Assembly (NCBI GenBank): GCA_016930935.1
Contig: JAFGFT010000071.1
Span: forward strand, 1-52,479
DNA: 52,479 nucleotides
Direction of reading: 5' to 3'
DNA from: Dehalococcoidia bacterium
Lineage (GTDB): Bacteria > Chloroflexota > Dehalococcoidia > GIF9 > AB-539-J10
Shown: positions 33,286 through 41,354 of the stretch, in pieces
Numbering within the stretch: the stretch's first letter is position 1
Layout of the letters: every line of letters begins with the position of its first letter
Program-made: the position numbers and the translations under genes
The notes under the pieces: generated by a model
Database searches by the model: none
Told to the model about the DNA's origin: nothing
The model's input: the letters and a program-made list of their open reading frames with translations, nothing else

Positions 33286-33358
33286 TAGGCCGTCGGGGGT
33301 TCGAACCCCGGACACCCTGATTAAAAGTCAGGTGCTCTGCCAGCTGAGCTAACGGCCC
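33286..33358 (-). tRNA. tRNA-Lys(TTT)
   Basis: Read on the minus strand, 73 bases fold as a cloverleaf. The acceptor arm GGGCCGT pairs with ACGGCCT (one G-T pair), the D arm holds AGCTCAGCTGGCAGAGC, the anticodon arm is CCTGA-CTTTTAA-TCAGG, and the T arm has GGTTCGAACC. The anticodon is TTT. CCA is not encoded after the discriminator A. Confidence 0.96.
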
Positions 33359-33376
33359 ATGAGCGAAACGTAGCGC

Positions 33377-33661
33377 CTAGTCGCGGTCGTTTCTCTTGTC
33401 GAGCATGTTCGACACGTAGCACGCGAAGGCGGGGTGAACATCACAGATGTAGCCATCCTCGGTAGACTCAACTGAGAAGGCCACCCTGTTGGGTCTCTTC
33501 ATGGAGTCACCGAACTTCATGCCACCGCCATCGTTCCATGGCATGTTGTGGCCGAGTATCTCGAGGAAGCCCTTGACGTCTCTGGGCTGATCAAGCACGA
33601 CCTCAAACGGCAACTGCTGTTTGAGTTCGTCGAGCTGTTCTGTCTTCAGTTTCACCCGCAT
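33377..33661 (-). CDS. Hypothetical protein, 94 residues
   Basis: I do not recognise the family. The protein is soluble and mixed in charge: an N-terminal helix (MRVKLKTEQLDELKQQL), then FEVVLDQPRDVKGFLEILGH, a Gly/Met stretch, and a C-terminal half ending in a charged RNDRD tail. It is supported by a consensus promoter (TTGACA-17-TATAAT) 12 bases upstream of the ATG and by no Shine-Dalgarno, so the message would have a leader of about 6 bases. It sits 18 bases downstream of the tRNA-Lys gene's 5' end, beside an integrase relic, and could be cargo of the old element. Confidence 0.65.
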   Translation of the reverse strand: MRVKLKTEQLDELKQQLPFEVVLDQPRDVKGFLEILGHNMPWNDGGGMKFGDSMKRPNRVAFSVESTEDGYICDVHPAFACYVSNMLDKRNDRD

Positions 33662-33673
33662 CTACGTTTGGCG

Positions 33674-33702
33674 ATTATACGTCGAGGCCATTGCAGTGTC
33701 AA
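33674..33702 (-). promoter_or_regulatory. Consensus sigma-70 promoter of the 94-residue gene
   Basis: On the minus strand TTGACA (33697-33702), a 17-base spacer and TATAAT (33674-33679) match the consensus exactly. Only 12 bases lie between the -10 and the ATG. The rest of 33703-33978 holds no gene I can support. Confidence 0.8.
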
Positions 33703-33978
33703 TCGAAGTATCGCATGGGACTACGTGTGGTGCACGAGTGAATCGTAGCTGTGCGGGACGGCCGCCAGTCGTCTTGGGATGGCCGGAGTATATCCTTGTG
33801 GCGACCGGTGGCAACCATTCGGCAGGTTTTCTCGTTGTACTGGGTGAATGGACGTTCTCGAATCATGGGATGGTTGCGCGGCGTCATCCGCACCGTCATG
33901 GTCTGAGTCCTTTCCAACCTGATATTCTATTGACTGTCGGGCATTCGCGGGAGCACGCCTTAGGAGTTGAAGGACTAA

Positions 33979-34647
33979 GTGGAAACTATTGCAGGGTTGT
34001 TGACACCGTCGTTCCTGGCGCTTAGCACGGGATTGGCCCTCGGGCTGGCTGCTATCTTGTTTGTGCTCTCTCGCAGAGGTGTTGACGGGGGCATCGGGCT
34101 ACGCGGCACCTTGAGTTGGGCGGAACCCGTCGAAGTCAGGATTGTTCTCTACCTCCTCATCGCTGCATTGTGGGGAGCGTTCTCACTGGTGTTCCGTGCG
34201 TTTTACGAAGTGCCAGCGGAGGGCTCGGCCGGGGCGGGGCTGTTTCTCGTCCTTGTAGTGATTGCCACACTTGGCACCGTCTCTTTCTACTATGCCGCTG
34301 CCGGTAGTCTGCTGCAGGCCGCGATGGGCTCGCGGGGCAGACCTGCTTTCTGGTTTTCCGGGTATCTCTTCTGGCTTGATGGCGCAATCATGAACGTGGG
34401 CGACTTTCTCGCTTCATGGATGGTGCGCCCTGCGGGCGGCACAGCGCCGCCTGAGGACATGGAGCTTCCGCTGGATGACGATGGACCGGTCCAAGTGGCC
34501 CAGCAGAGCGCGGGGCCGCAGAGGAAGCGCGGCAACTCTGTGCGTGAACGGCTGGACCTGGCCATCCAGGAGTACGAAGAATCCCTCACGCTCGTGCAAC
34601 TTGAGAAGCTGCACATTATGCGAGAGTTGATAAAGTCCCTGGAGTAG
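33979..34647 (+). CDS. Hypothetical membrane protein with C-terminal coiled coil
   Basis: 222 residues starting with GTG. Three hydrophobic segments (about 8-30, 47-70 and 83-115) suggest membrane anchoring. They are followed by an acidic, Pro-rich linker (ELPLDDDGPVQVAQQ) and a charged helix (VRERLDLAIQEYEESLTLVQ), likely a coiled coil in the cytoplasm. I do not recognise the family. It converges with the UPF0182 gene with a 39-base gap. No function can be assigned. Confidence 0.75.
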   Translation: METIAGLLTPSFLALSTGLALGLAAILFVLSRRGVDGGIGLRGTLSWAEPVEVRIVLYLLIAALWGAFSLVFRAFYEVPAEGSAGAGLFLVLVVIATLGTVSFYYAAAGSLLQAAMGSRGRPAFWFSGYLFWLDGAIMNVGDFLASWMVRPAGGTAPPEDMELPLDDDGPVQVAQQSAGPQRKRGNSVRERLDLAIQEYEESLTLVQLEKLHIMRELIKSLE

Positions 34648-34686
34648 ACGTCCTGACGAACGCTGCCCCAGGGACGTGAGAAGTCT

Positions 34687-37455
34687 CTAGCTTGTGGTTG
34701 TTGCCAATTGCTCCAGCACCGCTTCGAGTGCCTTCAGTTCTTCTCCGTATCGAGCCCAATCACCCTGTTTGCTGTATTCCTGGGCAAGGTCGAAGTGCTC
34801 CTGAGCCTGTGCGATTAGTGCGCTGACATCGTCTGGGATCTCCTGCCCCGGCACGCCCGGTGCTACTGGCGGGAGTGGTTGTCCACCTCCAACATCGGCA
34901 CCGAAGACTGCCGCCAGGCTCTCTGCCAGCGTCGGGCTCATGGCTATCTCGTCGCCTGCCGCGACAATCACCCTTTTCAGTTCGGGCAGTCCACCCGCGT
35001 CGGCCTGAAGGAATACGCTCTCAACATAGACATTGGAGTCGGCAATCGGAATTACGAGCAGGTTGCCACGTATTACCCGGGAACCACCTCTGCTCCACAG
35101 TGCGAGTTGTTCCGTAATCTCGGTGTTCTGCTGAATACGGTTCTCAATCTGGCTCGGACCGTAGATAAGGCGTTCCTTCGGGTACTGGTAAACGATGAGG
35201 CGTCCGTAATTCTCGCCATCGCAGCGTGCGGCCAGCCATCCTATGGCGTTGTTCTTGTTGGCCGGAGTGAATGGGAGCATCAGGAGGAACTCCTCCGTGT
35301 CCATTTCAGGCAGACGCATGATGATGTAGTAGGGTTCGAGAAGTTCTTCAGACCCGGAATAGACCTGCTTGGGCACTGCCCACAGGTCTTCCTTGTTGTA
35401 GAACACGCGGGGGTCCTGCATGTGGTAACTGCGGTAGACAGACGCCTGGATGTCAAACATGTCCAGCGGATACCTGAGATGAGCCCTCAGTTCCTCCGAC
35501 ATTGCATCAAGAGGCTGGAAGAGTCCGGGGAAGATGGCATCGTAGGTGGAAAGGATGGGGTCTTCCGTGTCAACCACGTAAAAGTCGACCGTTCCATCGT
35601 AGGCGTCAACCACTGCTTTCACGCTGTTGCGGATGTAGTTGACACCGCTGCTCAGTGGCTCCGAGTAGGGGTATCGCGTGCTGGTGGTGTAGCAATCGAC
35701 GACCCAGACGAGGCGACCGTCGATTGTCACGATATAGGGATCCACGTCAACGGACAGGAATGGCGCGACTTGACTGACTCTTTCCCTGATATTGCGGTGA
35801 TAGAGCAGCCTGCTGTCGCCGGTCATCTGTCCGCTGATGAGGATGTTGAAGTCAGAAAACTCCCATGCGTAGAGAGCTCTTCGCAACAGACTGCCGACTG
35901 GCACACCGCCCGTCCCTTCGTATGACCCGTAGACGTTGCTATCGCCCATCGGATAGTCGAATTCCTGTCCCTCTGCACCCACAATCACATAATCGTTGGT
36001 CTTTTCCCCAAAGTAGATCTGTGGCCTCGAGAAATCAAAAATGCCCGCCGGAGGGATGTCCTGTACCCAGAGGACCGGCAGTCCACCTTCAGGGCTCACT
36101 TCGTTCACCGGACTCATGGCGATGCCATAGCCGTGGGTGAATTGGAGTTTCTGATTGACCCAGGTCTGTGCTTCCGAAGGAAGCTTCTCTTTGGACAGTT
36201 CCCTCGCTGCCAGCATCACCTGTCGATACTCTGAGTCGACCATGTAGCGGTCCACGTCTATGTCGAGGAAGTCATAGTAGGTACGTATGGATTGAATCTG
36301 GTTATAGGTATCCAGCAATGGCCTGTGGTCCCACAGGCGGATATTGCGGATGGTGAGTTCGTTGTCGAGGATGTCCTGTGTCGTAGGCATGGGGTCGGCC
36401 AGATAGTCCTGTTCCTCAATCTTGTCGAGGCCGAAGGCGTGTCTGGTTGCTTCGATGTTGTATTTGATGTAGGGGGCTTCAAGCTGCAATTCATTGGGCT
36501 CAACCTGAAGTCGCTGCATGAGCCCGGGTATTACCTGACCGACGACTATGCTGAGCACGACCCAGAGTCCGATTCCGTATGCCGCCCAGCGAAGTCGCTT
36601 CTTGATGAGTGCCAGAAGTTCAAGAACGCCCAGGAGCAGCGTTGTGATGAGTAGTGCCCATTGTGCGGGTAGCTGCGCGTTCATGTCAGTGTAGCCGGCA
36701 CCGAGCACAGCCCCGCGTGGAGAGTAGACAAGGTCCCATATTCCGAGCCAGTAGCTCATTGCTGCAAGTGCGGCGATTCCGATTATCAGTATGCCTCCGT
36801 GAACCAGCACGGGGCGGGAGTTGTCGAAGGCCTTCTTCTGCACCGAATAGGCGATTGCGTATACTGCGACCGCTGCGAGCAGCGAGAAGGTGACAGCGGT
36901 CATCAGCCAGCCACGAATCAGGCTCAGAAACGGTAGTGAGAAGACGTAGAAACCCACGTCACGGAAGAACACAGGGTCTGTGCTGCCGAACGTCTGGCCG
37001 TTCAGGAAGCGCAGCACTACTTCCCAGTTCGCCTGTGCTGCGAGCCCGAAGATGACAGACAGGAAGACGGTCATGGTAATGACGGCAACTCGGCCGAACT
37101 GGTGTAAGAAGGGTATGGTTGACTGCATCGACGCTGCCGCTGCCTGTTTCGGTGCGAGGCGCGAGGCGATAACAATATTGCCTGCGAATAGCACTGCGAA
37201 CGCAATGGCAGCGGCAAAGAAGAGGACAACCCGGGTGCCTATGATCTTGGCATAGACGCTCTGGTAGCCAAGCGAACTGAACCAGAGCCACTCTGTGTAA
37301 ATGGTCTTGCCCACGGACGCGACGGCAAGCAGCAGTACAATGACGCCCAATATGACCAGGAATCGCCGTCCGCCACGACCGGTTCCCGCATGTGAGGTCC
37401 CGCCCTGGTTTCCCTCGCCGAACCAGCGTTCGAAGTCACGCTGTAGTTGACTCAC
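34687..37455 (-). CDS. UPF0182 family large membrane protein
   Basis: 922 residues, typical of UPF0182 (COG1615). About seven transmembrane helices fill the first 330 residues (for example FLVILGVIVLLLAVASVG). A large outside domain follows with family hallmarks such as YTDMNAQLPAQWAL, RLQVEPNELQLEAPYIKYNI, IRNIRLWDHRPLLDTYNQIQ, and HGYGIAMSPVNEV. The C-terminus has a Pro-rich linker and a Q/A-rich helix (IAQAQEHFDLAQEYSKQGDW). UPF0182 proteins occur in Actinobacteria, Chloroflexota, Cyanobacteria and some Firmicutes; the function is unknown. The start is GTG. A coiled-coil tail of similar kind occurs on the convergent neighbour, which may be coincidence. Confidence 0.95.
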   Translation of the reverse strand: MSQLQRDFERWFGEGNQGGTSHAGTGRGGRRFLVILGVIVLLLAVASVGKTIYTEWLWFSSLGYQSVYAKIIGTRVVLFFAAAIAFAVLFAGNIVIASRLAPKQAAAASMQSTIPFLHQFGRVAVITMTVFLSVIFGLAAQANWEVVLRFLNGQTFGSTDPVFFRDVGFYVFSLPFLSLIRGWLMTAVTFSLLAAVAVYAIAYSVQKKAFDNSRPVLVHGGILIIGIAALAAMSYWLGIWDLVYSPRGAVLGAGYTDMNAQLPAQWALLITTLLLGVLELLALIKKRLRWAAYGIGLWVVLSIVVGQVIPGLMQRLQVEPNELQLEAPYIKYNIEATRHAFGLDKIEEQDYLADPMPTTQDILDNELTIRNIRLWDHRPLLDTYNQIQSIRTYYDFLDIDVDRYMVDSEYRQVMLAARELSKEKLPSEAQTWVNQKLQFTHGYGIAMSPVNEVSPEGGLPVLWVQDIPPAGIFDFSRPQIYFGEKTNDYVIVGAEGQEFDYPMGDSNVYGSYEGTGGVPVGSLLRRALYAWEFSDFNILISGQMTGDSRLLYHRNIRERVSQVAPFLSVDVDPYIVTIDGRLVWVVDCYTTSTRYPYSEPLSSGVNYIRNSVKAVVDAYDGTVDFYVVDTEDPILSTYDAIFPGLFQPLDAMSEELRAHLRYPLDMFDIQASVYRSYHMQDPRVFYNKEDLWAVPKQVYSGSEELLEPYYIIMRLPEMDTEEFLLMLPFTPANKNNAIGWLAARCDGENYGRLIVYQYPKERLIYGPSQIENRIQQNTEITEQLALWSRGGSRVIRGNLLVIPIADSNVYVESVFLQADAGGLPELKRVIVAAGDEIAMSPTLAESLAAVFGADVGGGQPLPPVAPGVPGQEIPDDVSALIAQAQEHFDLAQEYSKQGDWARYGEELKALEAVLEQLATTTS

Positions 37456-37732
37456 ACCTCACCGCCTTTCAACGCGCATGCAAGACCGCGCGTCTCATCA
37501 ATTACGTTTGCGACTGTTCTTGGTCGCTACCTGACACAATAGCACTAGTGGTATTCGTGGTCAAAGTAGAGCGAGTCACCTTCAAGACCGGCCAGATGGG
37601 TGGTGGAGACTGAACCAATGGGGTTGTCCAAGCGTTCTCTATCTAAGGGCTTGACTCCGTTGTGGCAAGTGAGAACCCATTCACAGTACAATGGCGGCCT
37701 GTGACAGCACGAAGGAAAGGTGGAACAAGGGA

Positions 37733-38176
37733 ATGGAAAAGAGCAGAGGTCTTACGGTCCGGACGGTGTATCTCTATGTGGCTACACTTATCGGACTCTC
37801 GCTGATAATCGCCGGTGGTGTGCAGGCGTTCGAACTGATATTGAAGGCCACGATTCTGACGCAGGCGGATGCCGAAGAAGAGATGTGGGCAAGGCAGCCG
37901 CCGGTACCATACATGCTCGACAGGGTGAAGGGCGTAACGCAGACTGTTGAGCTTACGGAAGACGAACAACTCATACTCAGGAATTGGATGGATGAGTACG
38001 AGGACTGGAGTGAGCGGCAAGCGAACCTGGACGTGGTTGCCGCCAGGCGGCAGCAACGCGCGGCGACTGCTCTGGCACTCGTATTCGTCGGGGTGCCGGT
38101 GTATCTGTATCACTGGAGGACCATCAAGCGGGAACTGCGTGCCCCATTTGCGAGTAGCCCTGAGGGCAACGGCTAG
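37733..38176 (+). CDS. Hypothetical membrane protein with two helices
   Basis: 147 residues from the second in-frame ATG, which has AAGGTGG 9 bases upstream (an ATG at 37691 is the alternative). The N-terminus VRTVYLYVATLIGLSLIIAG is a membrane helix with the VR-x-x-Y-L-Y pattern seen in DUF5671-type proteins, a weak resemblance only. A charged middle (TEDEQLILRNWMDEYEDWSE) and a second helix near residues 108-126 follow. A TACAAT box at 37687-37692 may be its -10. Function is unknown. Confidence 0.75.
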   Translation: MEKSRGLTVRTVYLYVATLIGLSLIIAGGVQAFELILKATILTQADAEEEMWARQPPVPYMLDRVKGVTQTVELTEDEQLILRNWMDEYEDWSERQANLDVVAARRQQRAATALALVFVGVPVYLYHWRTIKRELRAPFASSPEGNG

Positions 38177-38278
38177 CTGCGGATAGACACGACGTATGGC
38201 CCGCTTCGCACCGATTGCCCGTGCAGCGGTTGCGCCTTGTCTGTTCGACCCTGAGCGGAGCGCGGAGTCTCGTGAGTG

Positions 38279-39025
38279 CTATTGCACCACGGCAGTGGCG
38301 TCCTCGTCGAATGGATTGGTGCGGACCGCGAGCGAAAACAGGTAAGGGTAGTTGCCTTTCAGATGCTCCATGTAGTCCAGCCATCGTGCAACGAGTTGGC
38401 CGTAGACACGCTCAACATCACCGGCAAGATGGCGCTTGTCGGCATCGGGTAGAGACGCAACCTTTCCTCGTGCAATGAGTTCCTCGGTCAGATGAAACAC
38501 CGCCATCAACAGGTTCGTGAATGACTCGTGCTCCAACAAATTGGGATTCTCCATGAGCCTGAGCAGAAAGTCTACCTTTGAAGAAAGGTATGTGCGTAGT
38601 TCGGCGACATCCAGCTTCTCGTGGTCTATCTTGTAGGCATAACCCTTGAGCGAGGTTTCTACCTGGTCGAACTGTTCCTCCGTCCACAGTGTCGTAACCT
38701 GAAGTCGGTTTCTCACTTCGTCAAGACCGCTGTCCCATCTGACCATGTACTGGAGGAGTCCTGTACCGACCTCACTGTAGAAGGCGCCTATGACCATGTT
38801 CATCTTCTCCATGCGCTGACGCTTCTCCCGTTGACTGAGCAGTTCATGAAGGATAAGAGTGACCATCAAAACCTCAATGAACACGAAGGCGATGTCGCCC
38901 ACAAGATACAGGAATATGTGGTGCGCGTCCCTGAATATCGCATAGTGAATCATGTAGACGGCGGCAGATACCACAATCAGTGCCATACCGAGTCGTACCT
39001 GCCAGTTTGACCAGAATGCCTTCAT
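38279..39025 (-). CDS. Hypothetical protein with two N-terminal membrane helices
   Basis: 248 residues. Helices at about 12-30 and 37-62 are followed by a basic stretch (SQREKRQRMEKMN) and a long helical cytoplasmic domain (about 75-235) rich in Leu and charged residues. The phrase NPNLLEHESFTNLLMAVFHL looks like a conserved core, but I cannot name the family. It lies 42 bases upstream of the dUTPase-like gene... on the transcript order it follows that gene, so the two may be co-transcribed. Function is unknown. Confidence 0.78.
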   Translation of the reverse strand: MKAFWSNWQVRLGMALIVVSAAVYMIHYAIFRDAHHIFLYLVGDIAFVFIEVLMVTLILHELLSQREKRQRMEKMNMVIGAFYSEVGTGLLQYMVRWDSGLDEVRNRLQVTTLWTEEQFDQVETSLKGYAYKIDHEKLDVAELRTYLSSKVDFLLRLMENPNLLEHESFTNLLMAVFHLTEELIARGKVASLPDADKRHLAGDVERVYGQLVARWLDYMEHLKGNYPYLFSLAVRTNPFDEDATAVVQ

Positions 39026-39067
39026 GTCTCTACTCCTGTCGAACGTGGATTTCTTCCTGGAAAGGTC

Positions 39068-39583
39068 TCAGATGTTCTCTCCGTGGAAGCGTCCCTCGTA
39101 GCGGTTTCCCACGGAGTCGCCCAACCGTGTGAATACCAGTTGTGCCACCCTGCCATCCTTCCCAAGAGAGAAGCCAAGTGGATTGTGGACGACCAGCAGC
39201 GCCTCAGCTCTGCCCGAATATCCAGGGTCCCAGACGGCCGTATAGAGTGTCACCCCGCACCGCAGCAGGGACGACCGAGGATAGGCGAGTGCCATGACGT
39301 CGTCCGGAAGATTGACCAGTTCGTTGTAGACGATGTGGTAGGCGCCGGCTGGCAGATGCAGCCAGCCTTCAACCCAGTCGAGAGGCGTGCGTGCCGACAG
39401 CGACCTTCTGGAATTGTCGAAATCGACGGCCCCCCGGGAATCATATGTCGATACAGCCCGCACGGTGAGGTCGACTCCGCAGGGCTGCACTTGTGTCTTC
39501 TCATCGGGCAGTCCCTCAATCAGAGGGCGCTCGCCTCGCATCAGTGCGCATATCTGCCTGTCAGTGAGTACGGTGTGGTTCAT
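39068..39583 (-). CDS. dUTPase / dCTP deaminase family protein
   Basis: 171 residues with CGGAGGTG directly before the ATG. Family motifs are QPCGVDLTVRAV near residue 34, YPRSSLLRCGV (101-111) and VWDPGYSGRAEALLVVHNP, containing Asp119 at the position that activates water or the base. VAQLVFTRL near the end is the trimer-interface strand. The family covers dCTP deaminases and archaeal-type dUTPases, both of which make or protect the dUMP pool. The protein is shorter than standard Dcd and lacks the motif-5 Gly-rich tail of classic dUTPases. A divergent dCMP deaminase lies 700 bases away. Confidence 0.87.
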   Translation of the reverse strand: MNHTVLTDRQICALMRGERPLIEGLPDEKTQVQPCGVDLTVRAVSTYDSRGAVDFDNSRRSLSARTPLDWVEGWLHLPAGAYHIVYNELVNLPDDVMALAYPRSSLLRCGVTLYTAVWDPGYSGRAEALLVVHNPLGFSLGKDGRVAQLVFTRLGDSVGNRYEGRFHGENI

Positions 39584-39733
39584 TGCACCTCCGGGGCGTC
39601 ACGTACACCATTGTACCGTAGATGGATTGAGTGAGTGTGCCATTGTGGACAAGAGCACGAAGGACGGGACGCCACATGTACGTATATAATACCCAATACG
39701 CCGATTCAAAGAGGGTGGCGTGCAGGCAGGAAT

Positions 39734-40282
39734 ATGACAAAACACATTATCGCAATTGTGGGAATGCCAGGAGCGGGGAAGTCGGAAGTGGCTACTGTGT
39801 TCGACAGGGAGGGGTTCGCATGTGTGCACTTCGGTGAGGTAACCCTGGAGGAAATGATTCGGCGAGGACTTCCGGTGACAGAGGCGAATGAGCGGCAGGT
39901 GAGGGAAGCGCTCCGAGCGGAACACGGGATGGCGGCGTATGCTGTGCTGAATCAACCGAAGATAGATGCGGCGCTGGAGAGCTCCAGCGTCGTGGCGGAT
40001 GGGGTGTACTCCTGGGAGGAGTACGTCGTGTTGAAGGAACGATATGGTCACCAGATGGTGACCGTAGCAGTTGTTGCGTCTCCGTGGACGAGAGAACAAC
40101 GGTTGAGTTCCCGCGCTGTAAGGCCCCTGACGGCTGAGGAAGTGGCGAGCCGCGACCGTTCGGAGATTGAGAACATCAACAAGGGCGGTCCGATTGCCAT
40201 GGCGGACATAACGCTCGTGAACGAGGGTTCAGTGGAAGACCTGGAGCGCCAGGTGCGCATCATTGCGGAGGGGTTGAAGTGA
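39734..40282 (+). CDS. P-loop nucleotide kinase-like protein (UPF0200 / dephospho-CoA-kinase-like)
   Basis: 182 residues from the ATG at 39734. The Walker A loop GMPGAGKSE (residues 10-18), HFGEVTLEEMIRRG and VADGVYSWEEYVVLKERYG fit small NMP-kinase-like ATPases of the UPF0200 group. RDRSEIENINKGGPIAMADI matches the adenine-side region of dephospho-CoA kinase-like folds. Its stop overlaps the start of the dCMP deaminase gene by 4 bases, so a role in deoxynucleotide phosphorylation is likely. A TATAAT at 39685-39690 is a probable -10. An upstream frame extension was rejected. Confidence 0.8.
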   Translation: MTKHIIAIVGMPGAGKSEVATVFDREGFACVHFGEVTLEEMIRRGLPVTEANERQVREALRAEHGMAAYAVLNQPKIDAALESSSVVADGVYSWEEYVVLKERYGHQMVTVAVVASPWTREQRLSSRAVRPLTAEEVASRDRSEIENINKGGPIAMADITLVNEGSVEDLERQVRIIAEGLK

Positions 40283-40761
40283 GTAGGGCTGAAAGACCCG
40301 ATATCGACGAGTACTTCCTGAAGATAGCCCTGGTTGTGGCGGAGCGTTCGACATGCCTGCGCCACCATGTGGGTGCTGTCTCTGTGAGAGACAAGCATAT
40401 TCTGACGACCGGCTACAACGGAGCTGCAGCGGGTCTCAAGGATTGCCTCGAGCTTGGCTGCCTGCGCGATGAACTCGGTATCGAGTCTGGGACACGCCAT
40501 GAGATATGCCGCGCCATCCACGCCGAACAGAATGTAATCATCCAGGCTGCGTTGCACGGAGTGAGCCTTGTTGGAGCCACTATCTACTGCACGCACTCCC
40601 CGTGCATCCTCTGCGCGAAAATGCTGGTGAATGCAAGAATCGCGCGATTTGTCACGTGCGGGATGTACTCTGAAGAGTCTTTCCGGGACATGTTCGAAGA
40701 AGCCGGCATTGAATTCGCTTTGTTGCCTGCGCCGCCGGTGGTGATAGGTTTGCTTCCCTGA
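40279..40761 (+). CDS. dCMP deaminase family protein
   Basis: 160 residues starting with GTG within GTGA. Cytidine-deaminase-fold zinc motifs are complete: CRAIHAEQNVI (His-x-Glu) and SPCILCAKML (Pro-Cys-x-x-Cys). HHVGAVSVRDKHILTTGYNG and LGCLRDELGIESG are typical of ComEB/dCMP deaminases, which turn dCMP into dUMP for thymidylate synthesis. The tight overlap with the kinase gene and the nearby dUTPase/dCTP-deaminase-like gene make a small deoxyuridylate-supply cluster. Confidence 0.93.
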   Translation: MSRAERPDIDEYFLKIALVVAERSTCLRHHVGAVSVRDKHILTTGYNGAAAGLKDCLELGCLRDELGIESGTRHEICRAIHAEQNVIIQAALHGVSLVGATIYCTHSPCILCAKMLVNARIARFVTCGMYSEESFRDMFEEAGIEFALLPAPPVVIGLLP

Positions 40762-40876
40762 TTATTCACTGTTCCCGAGGTGAGTCCTGCTCTTTGCTCG
40801 GCGAGTTTCCGTTTCTTTGGTATGGGCGTCGCCTGCACGCAGCAGGCTGTGGTACGGAGTTGAGGAGAGTCGATAT

Positions 40877-41281
40877 ATGGATCCGCGAAGGATTTCCGAG
40901 CCCTCTAACAGACTGGCACGGTTCGCTGCTGTGGCACTGAGTGTTGCAGTCGTCGGCAGCGGCATCGCCGCGCTGGCCGCGTTCATCGCTGCGCAGGTGA
41001 TGAAAGGCAGGGCGACCATGATTGGGGATATTGTGGCGGTGGTCGTAAGTCTGCTGATCGCATATCCGTCAGGTGTTGGTATCGGCATCATCCTTGTCCG
41101 GAAGATGCTCAAGTGGCGTGGGTCAGTGGTGTTGGGCATTGCCGGGGCATTCGTTGCCGCAGTCCTCACAATGGTTGCTGCGGAGCCGTTGCATCTGAAT
41201 GTGAACACTCAGGTATTGATGAGTGTGTATTTCGTGACCGTGGCGGTCTGTGCCGCTGCCGGATTCCTATACCGGCGCTAA
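40877..41281 (+). CDS. Hypothetical small membrane protein (four helices)
   Basis: 134 residues from the ATG preceded by GAGGAG; the longer frame lacks a ribosome site. Four hydrophobic helices cover about residues 15-40, 47-70, 82-103 and 110-130. Gly and Ala are abundant and the N-terminal MDPRRISEPSNRL is polar. The family is not recognised. A strong bidirectional terminator follows, separating it from the lipoprotein array. Confidence 0.72.
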   Translation: MDPRRISEPSNRLARFAAVALSVAVVGSGIAALAAFIAAQVMKGRATMIGDIVAVVVSLLIAYPSGVGIGIILVRKMLKWRGSVVLGIAGAFVAAVLTMVAAEPLHLNVNTQVLMSVYFVTVAVCAAAGFLYRR

Positions 41282-41302
41282 ACGTGGCGTACGGCCAAGA
41301 AG

Positions 41303-41332
41303 GAAGGGCACCGCACAGAGGCGGTGCCCTTC
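41303..41332. terminator. Bidirectional terminator, first of three related hairpins
   Basis: GAAGGGCACCGC and GCGGTGCCCTTC form a perfect 12-base-pair stem around ACAGAG, between a plus-strand gene and the 3' end of the first lipoprotein gene. The core GGCACCGC/GCGGTGCC recurs after the other two lipoprotein genes. Confidence 0.85.
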
Positions 41333-41354
41333 TCGTTGTGGCTATCTTGCACGG

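Noticed and set aside
34879-35925. 348-codon plus-strand frame opposite the UPF0182 gene
   Set aside because: Antisense shadow; the UPF0182 frame is full length and has family motifs.
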